Positions 8,428 to 17,900 are shown, counted from the first letter of the stretch. The stretch: DNA of 64,000 nt from Termitidicoccus mucosus (GCF_038725785.1 NZ_CP109796.1:4526001-4590000); one strand, 5' to 3'. Notes: a model not told the origin generated them from the sequence alone. Numbers and translations: made by a program.

Positions 8428-8532
8428 TAAAAACCAGTCAATAAATTAGGCAGGATTAATAATATTGGAATTTCAATATTCAATCATGTAAGTTCTGGGA
8501 GATCCTGTTTAAGACAAACCAGCAATTTGACA

Positions 8533-8654
8533 TATAGTATTTCCTTTCAACCTTGGCCCAAATGGTAGGGCGAGGCGTCCCCGCCGAGCCGCGGCTCGGC
8601 CGGAGGCTTCGCCCTACCGGCGCTGCCGCGCCACTGTTAAATGAAAGCACTATA
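8533..8654 (-). repeat. 122-bp dispersed palindromic element, copy 2
   Basis: Read on the minus strand this is almost base-for-base the element at 2354-2475, including the TATAGT and ACTATA ends, the CATTTAACAGTGGCGC segment and the GC-rich core. Homology continues a few bases past one end (GACATATAG). Having equal lengths and opposite orientations supports a mobilised unit rather than a chance palindrome. Confidence 0.88.
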
Positions 8655-8665
8655 ATACAGGATAA

Positions 8666-11158
8666 TTACCTAAACCGGCGCAGGGTGGCGAGCACGGCCA
8701 GCGCGGCGAGGAAGTACAAGCCTGGCGCGCCGCCGCCACCACCGCTGTTGTTATTACTATCGGCGGGCGGGGGCGGCGGGGTTATGTCGGCGCTGGTGGC
8801 GGTGACGTGGAGGGTGCTCACCCGGGCGTCGGCGAAGCTTGCGGTGGGAAAGGTGATTTTGCGGATGAGGGCGTTGCCGGTGTCGGCGACGTAAAGGGCG
8901 GAGCCGTCGGGCGCCAGGATGATGGCGAAGGGGGTGTCGAAAAGGGTGTTGTTGGTGCCGGTGCCGTCGCTGAGGCCGGCGACGCCGGGGGTGCCGGCGA
9001 GGACAAGGGTTTCGCCGCCGGCGGCGCGAATACGGATGGTATGGTCGTCGGGGTTGGTATAATAAAAGTTATTGCCAGTGTCGGTGGCGGTGATTCCGAC
9101 GGTCCCGGAGAGGAGCGCGGCGACGGTGAGGGCGGGGTTGGCGGCGAGAGGAGCGGTGGCCTGCGCGGCGGTTTCGGGCGCGGCGGCGGCGGCAGTGCCG
9201 CCGGCAGCAAGGGTGAGTTTATACAAGGCATCGGCGGCGAGGCCGGCGAGGCGAAGGACACCGGAGCCGCTGAGGGCGACCTCGCGCTCGGCGCTGACGA
9301 GAGAGGTGGCGCCGGCAAGGGTGAGGGTGCCGTTGATGGGGCCGAGCGTGCCGTGCCCACTGGTAGCGGATAACACGAGCCGTGCGCTGGCGTCGGCGAC
9401 GTGGAGGGCGCCGGCGGTGTCGAACGCAAGGGCGACGGGTTGTTGGAAGGGCGGGGTGGAGACGGCGAGTTTGAGGCTGTTGCTATAAGCGATGCCGGCG
9501 GCGCTGGCGGCGAGATAGCGGTAGCGGTAATTGTTCAGGGCGGTGTCGGTGTTGTTTATATGGAGAATGGCGCCGCTGCCGGAGGTTGTGTAATTACTGC
9601 CGACAGCGTTGAGCCAGGTCTGGCCGTTGTCGGTGGAATATTGCCAGGTGAATTCGTTGATGGGGAGATCGCTGATGATGGCGGCGGCGGCAAGGCTGAG
9701 GGAGTGGCCGGCGGCGACGGTCTGGGTGTCGTTTAGCAATAACAATTCCTCGGGCGCACTGGCAAAGCGGTAGGCTTGCGGGGCGGCCGCCGCCCAGCCG
9801 GAGCAATGGACGGAAAGCTGCCCGGTAAAGGCGGCTCCGGCGGGAACGACCGCCGTGATGCTCGACGCGGAGTTGATCGTGACGGAGGCGGCAGGCGTGG
9901 CGTCGAACCACACCTCGGCGGGCGCGGCGAAATTCGAGCCGGTGATCTGTACGGTCTGTCCGGCGACCACGAGGTTTGGCGAGGATTCGCCGCCATTGAA
10001 AGCACTGGCAACCGGCTTTCGCGAGGCGGGCACGGCGATGGGGTTGGCCTCGTCGTAGGTGTCGGCGAATTTTATCTCGTCGAACAGCACGCGGGCCGGC
10101 TTGGAGGCGATGTCGTTGCTGTAAAGCCCCAACTGGCCGGAGAACAAATCGCGGTCCGGGTTCGTCGCGCCGCCGGGTGTCTGGGGATTGGGATAACCCC
10201 ATTTTCCCGCGAAATCGAGCACGAGGTAATCATTGAGTTTCGGACTGGAGAACGACGGCAGGCCGCCTTCCGCCAGCCATGCCCTTGCCCTGCCAATATT
10301 CGGGTCGGAGCTGGGTTTTTGCCATATGACAAACGAATACCACACGCCGCGCTTGAGCGTCACCGTGCGGAAGTAGGTGGTGGATTGCAGGTCGTCGCTC
10401 GCCGTTTGCTGGGGGCTGTTCGCGTCGTCGCTGTCGCGGAATCCGAATGATATTTCCACCGTGTTTGCGCCCTGCGGCGCGGATTGTCCGGTTCTGGCCC
10501 TGGTGATGGTGATGGCGAAGGGCGGGCGTCCGCCGGTGCCGAGTTGAAACGCCTGGTATAAAATCGTCCAGCGCGAGTTTTCCACCGGCATGGTGTCCAC
10601 CGCCGGTATATACAAGGCGAAGCCGACGTAGCGGCCGATGTCGCGCCGCTGGACGGCGGCGGGGTTCCAGTCGTGCTGGTTGCCGAAGCCGTTGTAGTGT
10701 GGCGCAAAGGCGATCATGACCTTGTCGGCGGCGTCCATGCTCTGGTTTTGCGCGTTTTTGTTGCCCGGGGGCGAGGAGCGTCCGGAACCGTTGGGATGCT
10801 GGAATGCCGGATAGCCGAACTGCAAATAACCGCCGCCTTTGAACGGGGCGATCGCGCCGGTTCCGCTCGCGATCACGGGCGCATCATAATCGCCGTCGGG
10901 GTTCACCACGAAGCCGAATTTATTGAGCGTGTTTTGCTCCACGCAGTTGACGCCGTTTGTCTGAGTGAGCGTGAAGGTCGGGAGCCAGTAGTCGCCTTGC
11001 GTATAACCGGAGGCGGCAACGGTTCCGGTCGCAGTGTATTTGGCGGAGCCGGTGGTGATGACGCCGCCGGACTCGCCATCAATATGATAATAAAGCGTGG
11101 CGCGGGCGAAGGGGGCGAGCGCGAAGAGGGCGCAGAGAAGCGTTGTTTTTATATTCAT
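8666..11158 (-). CDS. Large secreted protein: LamG-like region, TIG domain, NHL repeats, C-terminal sorting tail
   Basis: Exported protein of 830 residues from the ATG at 11158 (MNIKTTLLCALFALAPFARA is a Sec signal). Residues about 20-375 look like a concanavalin/polysaccharide-lyase-type beta-sandwich. About 385-465 is an IPT/TIG immunoglobulin-like domain (VVAGQTVQITGSNF). About 470-570 is Ig-like. Later segments contain NHL-type motifs (VALAFDTAGALHVAD and ILAPDGSALYVADTGNALIRKI). The end is a Gly-rich linker, GAPGLYFLAALAVLA hydrophobic helix and LRRFR, a tripartite C-terminal sorting signal. No matching sortase is in the window. It lies 35 bases after the UroD-like gene, same strand. A glycan-binding or glycan-degrading role is inferred from location. 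Confidence 0.75.
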   Translation of the reverse strand: MNIKTTLLCALFALAPFARATLYYHIDGESGGVITTGSAKYTATGTVAASGYTQGDYWLPTFTLTQTNGVNCVEQNTLNKFGFVVNPDGDYDAPVIASGTGAIAPFKGGGYLQFGYPAFQHPNGSGRSSPPGNKNAQNQSMDAADKVMIAFAPHYNGFGNQHDWNPAAVQRRDIGRYVGFALYIPAVDTMPVENSRWTILYQAFQLGTGGRPPFAITITRARTGQSAPQGANTVEISFGFRDSDDANSPQQTASDDLQSTTYFRTVTLKRGVWYSFVIWQKPSSDPNIGRARAWLAEGGLPSFSSPKLNDYLVLDFAGKWGYPNPQTPGGATNPDRDLFSGQLGLYSNDIASKPARVLFDEIKFADTYDEANPIAVPASRKPVASAFNGGESSPNLVVAGQTVQITGSNFAAPAEVWFDATPAASVTINSASSITAVVPAGAAFTGQLSVHCSGWAAAAPQAYRFASAPEELLLLNDTQTVAAGHSLSLAAAAIISDLPINEFTWQYSTDNGQTWLNAVGSNYTTSGSGAILHINNTDTALNNYRYRYLAASAAGIAYSNSLKLAVSTPPFQQPVALAFDTAGALHVADASARLVLSATSGHGTLGPINGTLTLAGATSLVSAEREVALSGSGVLRLAGLAADALYKLTLAAGGTAAAAAPETAAQATAPLAANPALTVAALLSGTVGITATDTGNNFYYTNPDDHTIRIRAAGGETLVLAGTPGVAGLSDGTGTNNTLFDTPFAIILAPDGSALYVADTGNALIRKITFPTASFADARVSTLHVTATSADITPPPPPADSNNNSGGGGGAPGLYFLAALAVLATLRRFR

Positions 11159-11193
11159 GGTGGTGCGCGGGGAGTTTCCGGAGCGGGTTTTAT

Positions 11194-12315
11194 TCAAGCA
11201 TGGGAATCCGGAAGATGTTTTATAATGTCCTCAAACTCGGCGGCGTCGGCGGGGGAGAGGTTGCCTTGCACCCAGATGGCGAGGCCGCGCGGATCGAGCT
11301 TGCGGGCGAGCTCCGCGGCCTCACGCAACGGGGCCATGACCAGCACCGGCTTGCCCGCCTCCTGCAAGCCGCGCAGCATGTCGAGCTTCGCGAGGGCGGA
11401 GGGCGTGCCCTCGCCGGGCGAGAATTGCACGGTTCGGACCCAGTCCTGCCGGCCAAGCGCCCCCGCATGACGCGCGGCTTGCGGGCCGTCGAGGTGGAAG
11501 CAGATGCGCGCGGCGTTCGAGGCCTGGCGGCGGAGCGAGGGCAGGCAGATTTCCTCGAAATCGTCGGGACCTATCAGCGCGTTGAAATCGCATGTGGGCA
11601 CCACGTAGTCCTCGCCCGACCAGGGGCTCATCTGGTTTATATAACCCGCGCCGCGGCTGAGGATGGTGTCGATGACTTGTTCATACATGGGAGCCCAGGC
11701 GTCGGCGATTTGCAGGGCGGCGGTTTTCACGGCCTCGCGGGCGTCGTCCATGATGTCCATGCAGAGGAGCGAGGGGTCGCGCATGTTGGCGAGGACGTCC
11801 ACCGCGCCGCCCATGTCGGGGAGGCAGACGAGGTAGCGCCCGCGCGCGTCATCGGCGGTGAGCGCGAGCAGGGAGAGGACGAGGCGGAACCATTTGTTTT
11901 CCGGATCGAAGCGGAAAACGGGCGGCGGGTCCCAGCTTGAGAGGTTCGGTGTGTTCCAGGCGGTTTGCTCCGACTCGGAGAGGTGGAGCGGCGTGCCGAG
12001 AAACGCGGCGGGGGCCTCGGGGCCTATGTCCACGCGCACGCGGGGGAGCAATTCGCCAATCCAGCGCGTGTTTGCGACCTGGGTGCGGAGGGCGTCCAGC
12101 CATTGTTGCGGCCTCTCTATGAACTTGAAACCGCGCCCCCAGTAGATGTCGGTGCGAGAGGACGTTGACGCCATCATGAGCGGGCGGGCGGCGCGAAAGT
12201 GCCACCAGTCTTCCCAGCGCGCGGCGATTTCGGGAAACCCAGGGCAGTATTCGAGCGGCTGGCTGGCGACGGCGGCGAGTTGGTCGCGCCAGCGGGAGTG
12301 GCGGGTGGTGTCCAT
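11194..12315 (-). CDS. Uroporphyrinogen decarboxylase-fold protein
   Basis: Predicted cytosolic protein of 373 residues from the ATG at 12315. It resembles the UroD/methyltransferase superfamily, with a TIM-barrel pattern and the segment CFHLDGPQAARHAGAL followed by a QFSPGEG-type strand. The His-x-Cys zinc motif of cobalamin methyltransferases is absent, unlike in the related protein at 20674. True HemE is excluded by low similarity and by the genomic setting among glycosidase genes. Proteins of this type recur in Verrucomicrobiota and Lentisphaerota glycan loci without an assigned reaction. The longer frame up to 12429 runs through an intergenic repeat and is not real. Confidence 0.75.
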   Translation of the reverse strand: MDTTRHSRWRDQLAAVASQPLEYCPGFPEIAARWEDWWHFRAARPLMMASTSSRTDIYWGRGFKFIERPQQWLDALRTQVANTRWIGELLPRVRVDIGPEAPAAFLGTPLHLSESEQTAWNTPNLSSWDPPPVFRFDPENKWFRLVLSLLALTADDARGRYLVCLPDMGGAVDVLANMRDPSLLCMDIMDDAREAVKTAALQIADAWAPMYEQVIDTILSRGAGYINQMSPWSGEDYVVPTCDFNALIGPDDFEEICLPSLRRQASNAARICFHLDGPQAARHAGALGRQDWVRTVQFSPGEGTPSALAKLDMLRGLQEAGKPVLVMAPLREAAELARKLDPRGLAIWVQGNLSPADAAEFEDIIKHLPDSHA

Positions 12316-12330
12316 GTGGTTTTGTTTTCC

Positions 12331-12403
12331 ACCACAAAGGGCACAAAGGCTTGGATTATAATAATCGATTCCTGCTCCTTTGTGCCCTTCGTGTCTTTGT
12401 GGT
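12331..12403. repeat. CACAAAGG-type inverted repeat
   Basis: ACCACAAAGGGCACAAAGG (12331-12349) faces CCTTTGTGCCCTTCGTGTCTTTGTGGT (12377-12403, on the plus strand), with an 8-base insertion in the second arm. It sits between the autotransporter and the UroD-like gene, 15 bases before the latter's start, so it may attenuate or terminate transcription between them. Confidence 0.65.
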
Positions 12404-12444
12404 GAGTTTAATGGTTCTATGAAATTCAATAAATTGGAGGATTC

Positions 12445-15400
12445 CTAGAATTTCCACATGAGGCCGGCGTTGGCGTCCAAGGCGCTTTTCAGGGCGGTGG
12501 AGCGTTCGTAGGCGAGACCGAGATAGGCTGTGAGACGGGCGGTCAGCGCGGCGTCGAAACCGAGGGCGGCGATGAAGCCGTCGGTCTCGGGTTTTTGCGC
12601 GCGGACGGTGAAGGGGCTGCCGCCGATGGAGGCGGAGATGTCGCGGGCGGAGTCCTCGAACTCGTGCCGCCACGCGAGGCTGAGGCGCGGGGTGTAGACG
12701 GTCTTTTTGCCAAAGGACCACGCGAGGTCGAAGCCGAGGCGTGTGGCGAACGACTTGCCCTCCATGTCGCCGACACGCAGCTGGGTATCCCACGCGGTGC
12801 GTTCATTGAAGGCGTCCGCCTCCCAACACATGTATTGCAGCGCGGCGTAGGGCGTGAATCGTGTCTTGCCGAGTGCGAGCGCATAACCGAGGCGCGCGCT
12901 GGCGAAATATTCGTTGGCATCCATGCTGGCACGGGGCATGGCGGGGTAGCCGGTCATGCCCGGGTGCCCGGGGATGTTGATGATGCGCGTCGCGTCGAGG
13001 GTTTCCACGCCACCGCCGGCGACGATGTCGGCGAAGGCGTTTCCGAAGGCGGCACGGCCATACACACCGGCGAGGTGCCGTGTGGCTTCGAGACGGTCGT
13101 CCAGATCGTCATCCGTGATCGAAAGGAACAGGCCGAGTGTCACCCGCTCGCCGAAGGTCCGGTCAACGCCGGCTTGCGCCCCATAGCTGTGGGAATTGGC
13201 GGAACGGATGTCTGCGTCGCCGGCGAACGAGGCGCTGCGGACGACCAGTTCCGTCCAGAGGCTCCATTTATTCTTGGGCCCGTCGGTCGAAGCGAGGCGA
13301 CCCTCGATGGAGCGCACGCCGGCGTCAACGGAGTGCAGCGCCTGCGCGAAGTAGCGTTCATAGACCTGTGGCGAGAGAGCGTTGAGCGTGGCGAGGACCT
13401 CGCCCTCGGTCTGAAGCGAGTTGAGCGCGCCGGTGAGGGAGTAGGCGGAGCCGCTGGCGAGCAGGGTGTCAACGGCGGCGCCGACGGCGCGCTGGTTTGC
13501 GGTGAGGCCGGGAAGGGCGTCGGCGCTAGCGTAGGAGAGCTGGGTGAAACTGAGGCGGACATCGGTGGCGCCATAGAGGACCTCGAAGAGGAGCATCTGG
13601 GAGGCGCGGCCCCAGTTGCCGGACATGCCGGCAAACGGGCCGGAGAGGGTGCCGGTGGCGTTGAGGGTGTCGAAGGTGCCGGTGATGCTGGCGGCGCGGA
13701 GGATGGTGTACCATGAGCCGGGACCGGGGGCGAAGCCGGGGGTGTTTTGGACGAGGAGTTCGCCGGCGAGGGAAGCGTTACCGTTGACGAGAAGCGCGCC
13801 GAGGGAGTTGGGAACGCCAAGGGTCACGGCGAACGTGCCGCTGGCGGTCTGGGTGTAGTCGCCCTGGATGGTGAGAGCCGGGGGTGTGACGGCGGCGGGG
13901 GCGAGGATGCCGTTGTTCACAAGGTTGCCGCGGACGGTGCCGGCGCCTTCGAGGCGGGCGCCGGGGAAGATGGTGGCGGCGCTGATGCTGCCGCCATCGG
14001 TCAGGCGGGTGGTGCCGGCTTTCAGGCGGGTGGCGCCGGTGTAGGTGTTGTTGCCGGCAAGGACGAGGGTGCCGAGGTCGGTTTTGTCGAGGCCGCCGGC
14101 GCCGGTGATTTCGGCGGTGACGGTGGCGGTCATGGCGGCCCCGGCCCCGGTGCCGTCGCCGACGCGAATGATGCTGGGGTCGGTGGTGGCGACGATGACG
14201 TTGCCGGCGAGAGTGTAGCCGTCGCTGGCGAACTGGGCGCCGTTGAAGGCGACTGCATCCGAGCCGCTGCCGGCGTTGATGGTGACGGTGCCGCTGGCAC
14301 CGCGGAAGATGGCGAAGCTGCCACCCCAGGGGCGCGTCGTGGCGGAGCCGGAGTCGGTCCAGTTGGCGGTGGTGGCGTCCCAGATACCGTTGCCGCCGGT
14401 CCAGAAGTCGGCGGTGCCGTAGAGGAGGTTCACCTGGCCGGCGGCGGCGGTGTCGAGGGTGAGGAGCGACTCGGCGCCATAGGCGGGGGCGGGGAGGGTG
14501 CCGAGTTCGAGACCACGGTCGTCAAGGACGCCTGTGTATTCGAAGATGCGATACAAGCCGGGGCCCATGCCGCCGGCGTCGGTGATGTGCAGGGTGCCGT
14601 CGAGGACGAGGTCGCCATTGACGCGGAAGAGGGTGGTGGCGCCGGCGGCGCTTTGGGCGGGGGAGCCGAGGGCGACGTTGACGATGGCGCCCTCGGCGAG
14701 CGTGAGGTTTCCGGTGGTGAAGGTCGCGCCGGAAGCGCCGAGGAGCACACCGCCGTTTTCGACAGCGACAGCGCCGGCGATGCGACCGGAGCCACCAAGG
14801 GCGCCGCCTTCGAAGACGAGGTAGCCGCCGCCGGCAGGGGCGGCGTGGGTGCCGTCAACAAGCAGCGTGCCGAGGCGGATAGTGGTGGCGCCGGCGTGGG
14901 TGTTGTTGCCGGCGAGGACGAGGGTGCCGTAGTCGTTTTTCTCGATGCCGCCGGAGCCGGCGATGGCCGAGGCAATGGTGGCGCTGAAGGCGGCGCTGGC
15001 GGGGGTGCCGTCGCCCACGCGGATGGTGAGGGTGGCGCCGCCGGCAGTGGTGAGGGTGCCGCCGGTGACGAGCCAGCCGTCGGTGGCGAATTGCATGCCG
15101 AGGGGAGTGATGGGGCCGGCGGCGTTGTCCACAGTGACGGTGGCGGGCGCGCCGGCGAAGAGGGCAAAGCCGGTGGCGGTATCGGCGCCTTGGCCGAGGA
15201 GCCAGGGGGCGGTGCCAGTGGCGCTCCAGGTGCCGTTGCCGGTGTTCCAGAGGTTGGCGGCTTGGTAGATGAGGTTGACCTGGCCGGCGGTGGCGGTGTT
15301 GAGGCTGAGGAGGGCGGAGGGGATGCCGAGAATGGAGCCGAACTCCACGCCGTTGTCGGTGAGGCCGCCGGTGTAGTTGATGATCCGATACAGGCCGGCG

Positions 15401-17556
15401 CCGAAGCCGCCGATGTCGGTGATGTTGAGGATGCCGTCGAGGGTGAGGTCGCCGTTGACTTGGAGGAGGGCGTCCACGGAGGGCGCGCCGAGAGCGAGGT
15501 TGAGGTGCGAGGAGGCGGAGAGGACGAGGCCGCCGAGGGTGAGGGGCGCGGGGCCGGCGGTGGCGGCGAGGATGCCGCCGTTTTCGATGGTGGCGATGGC
15601 GGAGGTGGCGCCGGTGCCGGAGAGGCGCGCGCCGGTTTTCACGATGAGGGCGGCGGCGGCGGAGTGGCTGCCGTTGAGGACGAGGGCGCCTTCGCGGACA
15701 ATGGTGGCGCCGGTATAGGTGTTGTCGCCGGCGAGTACGAGGGTGCCGAGGTCGGTTTTTTCGATGCCGCCGGCGCCGGTAATGGCGCTGGCGATGGTGG
15801 TGCTGAAGGTGGCTGCGGCGGCAGTGGCGTCGCCCACGCGGATGATGGAGGTGGGGCTGGCGAGGGCGATGGTACCGCCGGCGAGTTGCCAGCCGTCAGT
15901 GGCGAAGACGAGGCCGGCGGAGGAAACAGTGTCGCCAACGGTGACAGTGGCGGCGGGGCCGCGGAATTGGGCGAGCACGCCGGCGCGCCAGGCATGGCTG
16001 CCGGTGGCGGTGTAGTCGGTCCAGTTTTGCGCGGCGGCGTCCCAGGTACCGGCGCCGCCGGTCCAGTAATCGGCGTCACCATAATAAAGGTTGATCTTGC
16101 CGGCGGTGGCGGTGTCAACGGAGAGGATGAGTTTGTCAATGCCGGCGGAGACGCTGCCGATGGCGAGGCCGGCGCCGGGGGTGAGCGCGCCGGTGTAGCC
16201 GGCGAGGGCGTAGGAGCCGGGGGCGAGGGTGGCGTCGGCAATGTGGACGAGGCCGCCGAGGGCGACGTTGCCGTTGACTTGGAAGAGCGGCGTGGCGGAG
16301 GGAGCGCCGAGGGTGACGTCGAGCGCGCCGGTGGCGCCGGCGAAGGCGAGTCCGCCGATGGTGAGGGTGCTGCCGGCGGCACCGCGGAGGACACCGCCGT
16401 TTTGCAGCGTGACGATGCCGCCGACGGTACCGGTGCCGCCGAGGGCGGCGCCGTTGGCGATAGTGACGGCGGAGGCGGGGTTAGAGCCGGCGTTGCCGTG
16501 GACGAGGAGGAGGCCGCCGTCGATGCGCGTGTCGCCGGACCAGGTATTGCTGGTGCCGTTGAGGACGAGGGTGCCGCTGCCGGCCTTGGTGACGGCGAGG
16601 GCACCGGGAGCATTGTTAAGGATGCCAGCGTAAAGGGTGGTGCCGCTGACGACGGTGATGGTGGCTGTGCCGGTGGTGCCGGCGGCGCGGTTGGTGATGC
16701 GCGAGGCGGCGAAGGTGCCGGAGAGCGCGCCGAGGTTGACACTGTGTCCGTTGAGGTCGATCGAGGCGCCGGAGCTGTCGAGTTTCACACCGCTGGTGTT
16801 GCCGAGGGCGGCGTCGGAGTCGAGGCGGAGGGCGACGTTGGTGGCGAAAGAGGTGCCGCCGGTGAGCCAGGTCACGCCGGTGTAGGTGTTATTGCCGGCG
16901 AGCACGAAGAGGTTGGTCGCCGACGCGCCGTCAAAATTATCGAGCCAGAGGCCACCGCTGCCCGAGATATTCGATTTGATGACAAAGGTGACTTGGGGGG
17001 AGCCCGCGAGCAGCAATATTCTGCTGGTGCCGGTCACGAGGGTGATGTTGCCCGCGAGAGTGAATGCGCCGGCGCTGGCGAAGTCGTGCTTGATCATCGC
17101 CTGCGAGCCGTAGGATTCGAGCCGTAGGTCGTTGATGGTGAGTATGGAGCCGGCACCGCTTTTAATGGCGAGGGGGCCGGCGTTGCGAGAGGCGTTGGAA
17201 GCCCAGTCGGTGTAGGCGACGGCGGGGTTGTTGCGCAGCGTGAGCGATCTTCCGCCGAAGGTGGAAATCTCCGGTGTCGCCTGAGGGGAGCGCATGACAA
17301 AGCCGGTCAGCGAGTCCACAAGGTAATCGGCGTCGGCGTGCGGCGTGAGGCCGTCGCTCCAGCGGGTGCCGGTGTTCCAACTGGTCTGTGCGTTGGGGTC
17401 GCCACCGGTCAGCGTGATGGTGCCGGACTGCGCGCCAGCGCGAGGCGCGAGGGCGAGGCAGGCGAGCGCGGCGAAAAGCGCGGCGGCGTTTTTGAGAAAT
17501 CCGGCGCGGCGGGAGGCGCGGGCGACGGGCGCAGCGGACATGGGTGCGGTTTTCAT
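12445..17556 (-). CDS. Giant autotransporter with beta-strand repeats
   Basis: Type Va-like surface protein of 1703 residues from the ATG at 17556. Residues 1-43 are a long signal peptide ending PRAGAQ. The passenger (about 44-1400) consists of autotransporter-associated beta-strand repeats with the hallmark GTLVLAGNNTYTGAT at several positions. Three long modules of about 275 residues each start with YWTGGAGTW, LWNTGNGTW and FWTGGNGIW and end with ATAGQVNLxY. The last about 280 residues form an outer-membrane barrel ending in Phe (LMWKF), as expected for Bam-dependent insertion. The frame to 18159 includes noncoding leader. Its location suggests a surface glycan-binding or adhesive role. The very large plus-strand frames opposite it are shadows. 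Confidence 0.93.
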   Translation of the reverse strand: MKTAPMSAAPVARASRRAGFLKNAAALFAALACLALAPRAGAQSGTITLTGGDPNAQTSWNTGTRWSDGLTPHADADYLVDSLTGFVMRSPQATPEISTFGGRSLTLRNNPAVAYTDWASNASRNAGPLAIKSGAGSILTINDLRLESYGSQAMIKHDFASAGAFTLAGNITLVTGTSRILLLAGSPQVTFVIKSNISGSGGLWLDNFDGASATNLFVLAGNNTYTGVTWLTGGTSFATNVALRLDSDAALGNTSGVKLDSSGASIDLNGHSVNLGALSGTFAASRITNRAAGTTGTATITVVSGTTLYAGILNNAPGALAVTKAGSGTLVLNGTSNTWSGDTRIDGGLLLVHGNAGSNPASAVTIANGAALGGTGTVGGIVTLQNGGVLRGAAGSTLTIGGLAFAGATGALDVTLGAPSATPLFQVNGNVALGGLVHIADATLAPGSYALAGYTGALTPGAGLAIGSVSAGIDKLILSVDTATAGKINLYYGDADYWTGGAGTWDAAAQNWTDYTATGSHAWRAGVLAQFRGPAATVTVGDTVSSAGLVFATDGWQLAGGTIALASPTSIIRVGDATAAAATFSTTIASAITGAGGIEKTDLGTLVLAGDNTYTGATIVREGALVLNGSHSAAAALIVKTGARLSGTGATSAIATIENGGILAATAGPAPLTLGGLVLSASSHLNLALGAPSVDALLQVNGDLTLDGILNITDIGGFGAGLYRIINYTGGLTDNGVEFGSILGIPSALLSLNTATAGQVNLIYQAANLWNTGNGTWSATGTAPWLLGQGADTATGFALFAGAPATVTVDNAAGPITPLGMQFATDGWLVTGGTLTTAGGATLTIRVGDGTPASAAFSATIASAIAGSGGIEKNDYGTLVLAGNNTHAGATTIRLGTLLVDGTHAAPAGGGYLVFEGGALGGSGRIAGAVAVENGGVLLGASGATFTTGNLTLAEGAIVNVALGSPAQSAAGATTLFRVNGDLVLDGTLHITDAGGMGPGLYRIFEYTGVLDDRGLELGTLPAPAYGAESLLTLDTAAAGQVNLLYGTADFWTGGNGIWDATTANWTDSGSATTRPWGGSFAIFRGASGTVTINAGSGSDAVAFNGAQFASDGYTLAGNVIVATTDPSIIRVGDGTGAGAAMTATVTAEITGAGGLDKTDLGTLVLAGNNTYTGATRLKAGTTRLTDGGSISAATIFPGARLEGAGTVRGNLVNNGILAPAAVTPPALTIQGDYTQTASGTFAVTLGVPNSLGALLVNGNASLAGELLVQNTPGFAPGPGSWYTILRAASITGTFDTLNATGTLSGPFAGMSGNWGRASQMLLFEVLYGATDVRLSFTQLSYASADALPGLTANQRAVGAAVDTLLASGSAYSLTGALNSLQTEGEVLATLNALSPQVYERYFAQALHSVDAGVRSIEGRLASTDGPKNKWSLWTELVVRSASFAGDADIRSANSHSYGAQAGVDRTFGERVTLGLFLSITDDDLDDRLEATRHLAGVYGRAAFGNAFADIVAGGGVETLDATRIINIPGHPGMTGYPAMPRASMDANEYFASARLGYALALGKTRFTPYAALQYMCWEADAFNERTAWDTQLRVGDMEGKSFATRLGFDLAWSFGKKTVYTPRLSLAWRHEFEDSARDISASIGGSPFTVRAQKPETDGFIAALGFDAALTARLTAYLGLAYERSTALKSALDANAGLMWKF

Positions 17557-17760
17557 GATGGCGGCTGAGTTTGGACTGGCGGTTGGGTTTGGAAAAAGCA
17601 CGCGCCGGGGGCGACGCGAAAGGACGGATTGGACGTGAAAAATCGGGAGCTGGGTGTGTTTGCCGGTGGGAAAAGCCGGTTGGGTGCGAGGGCAAAGAGG
17701 GAAAACGAACGCGGGTGCAATCTCTGCGCGAACGCGGGGCGGTGACAAAGCGTTTGCAGC

Positions 17761-17777
17761 TTGACTCGTTAAGTTAG
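17761..17777 (-). promoter_or_regulatory. Regulon dyad, copy 1 (autotransporter promoter)
   Basis: The plus-strand sequence TTGACTCGTTAAGTTAG is a variant of the 17-bp dyad found at 19116 and 32321. Read towards the minus-strand gene it is followed 10 bases later by CTTTG, as in the other copies. It lies about 205 bases before the ATG at 17556. Probable operator or promoter element. Confidence 0.6.
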
Positions 17778-17793
17778 CGGTCGGGATTGCTTC

Positions 17794-17845
17794 GCACGAG
17801 CGACTCGCCTGTGGGTTTGATTGGCATGGGCGAGTCGCCCGTGCC
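17794..17845. repeat. GGGCGAGTCGCC inverted repeat
   Basis: GCACGAGCGACTCGCC and GGGCGAGTCGCCCGTGC face each other across about 17 bases, with three mismatches in a 20-bp arm. The same core occurs at 41395-41415 in another spacer, so this is part of a dispersed family rather than a gene-specific structure. Confidence 0.6.
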
Positions 17846-17900
17846 GCACAATCCCGCGGGCGGCAGTGGGAGCGCCTGCGAATGCCGGCGGACTGGCGCA

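Larger units (their letters stand above)
8300..8665. other. Spacer with two hairpin elements
   Basis: The 366 bases between the convergent LacI gene and the secreted-protein gene contain no credible coding sequence. They contain an inverted repeat at 8356-8427 and the second copy of the 122-bp palindromic element at 8533-8654. The stretch between them is AT-rich. Confidence 0.7.
17557..17900. other. Promoter spacer of the autotransporter gene
   Basis: The 344 bases between the cellulase-like gene and the autotransporter start contain no coding sequence. They carry a copy of the regulon dyad (17761-17777) and an imperfect inverted repeat with the GGGCGAGTCGCC motif (about 17794-17845), listed separately. 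The rest is GC-rich leader. Confidence 0.65.

Noticed and set aside
11194-12315. HemE (uroporphyrinogen decarboxylase) itself
   Set aside because: The canonical N-terminal substrate motif of HemE is absent and the gene sits among glycan genes. Only the fold is shared.
13747-17127. 1126-codon open frame on the plus strand opposite the autotransporter
   Set aside because: It consists of Gly/Ala/Glu/Val runs created by the GC-rich repeat codons of the minus-strand gene, with no domain, signal or start context. The minus frame has a signal peptide, PATR repeats and a barrel.
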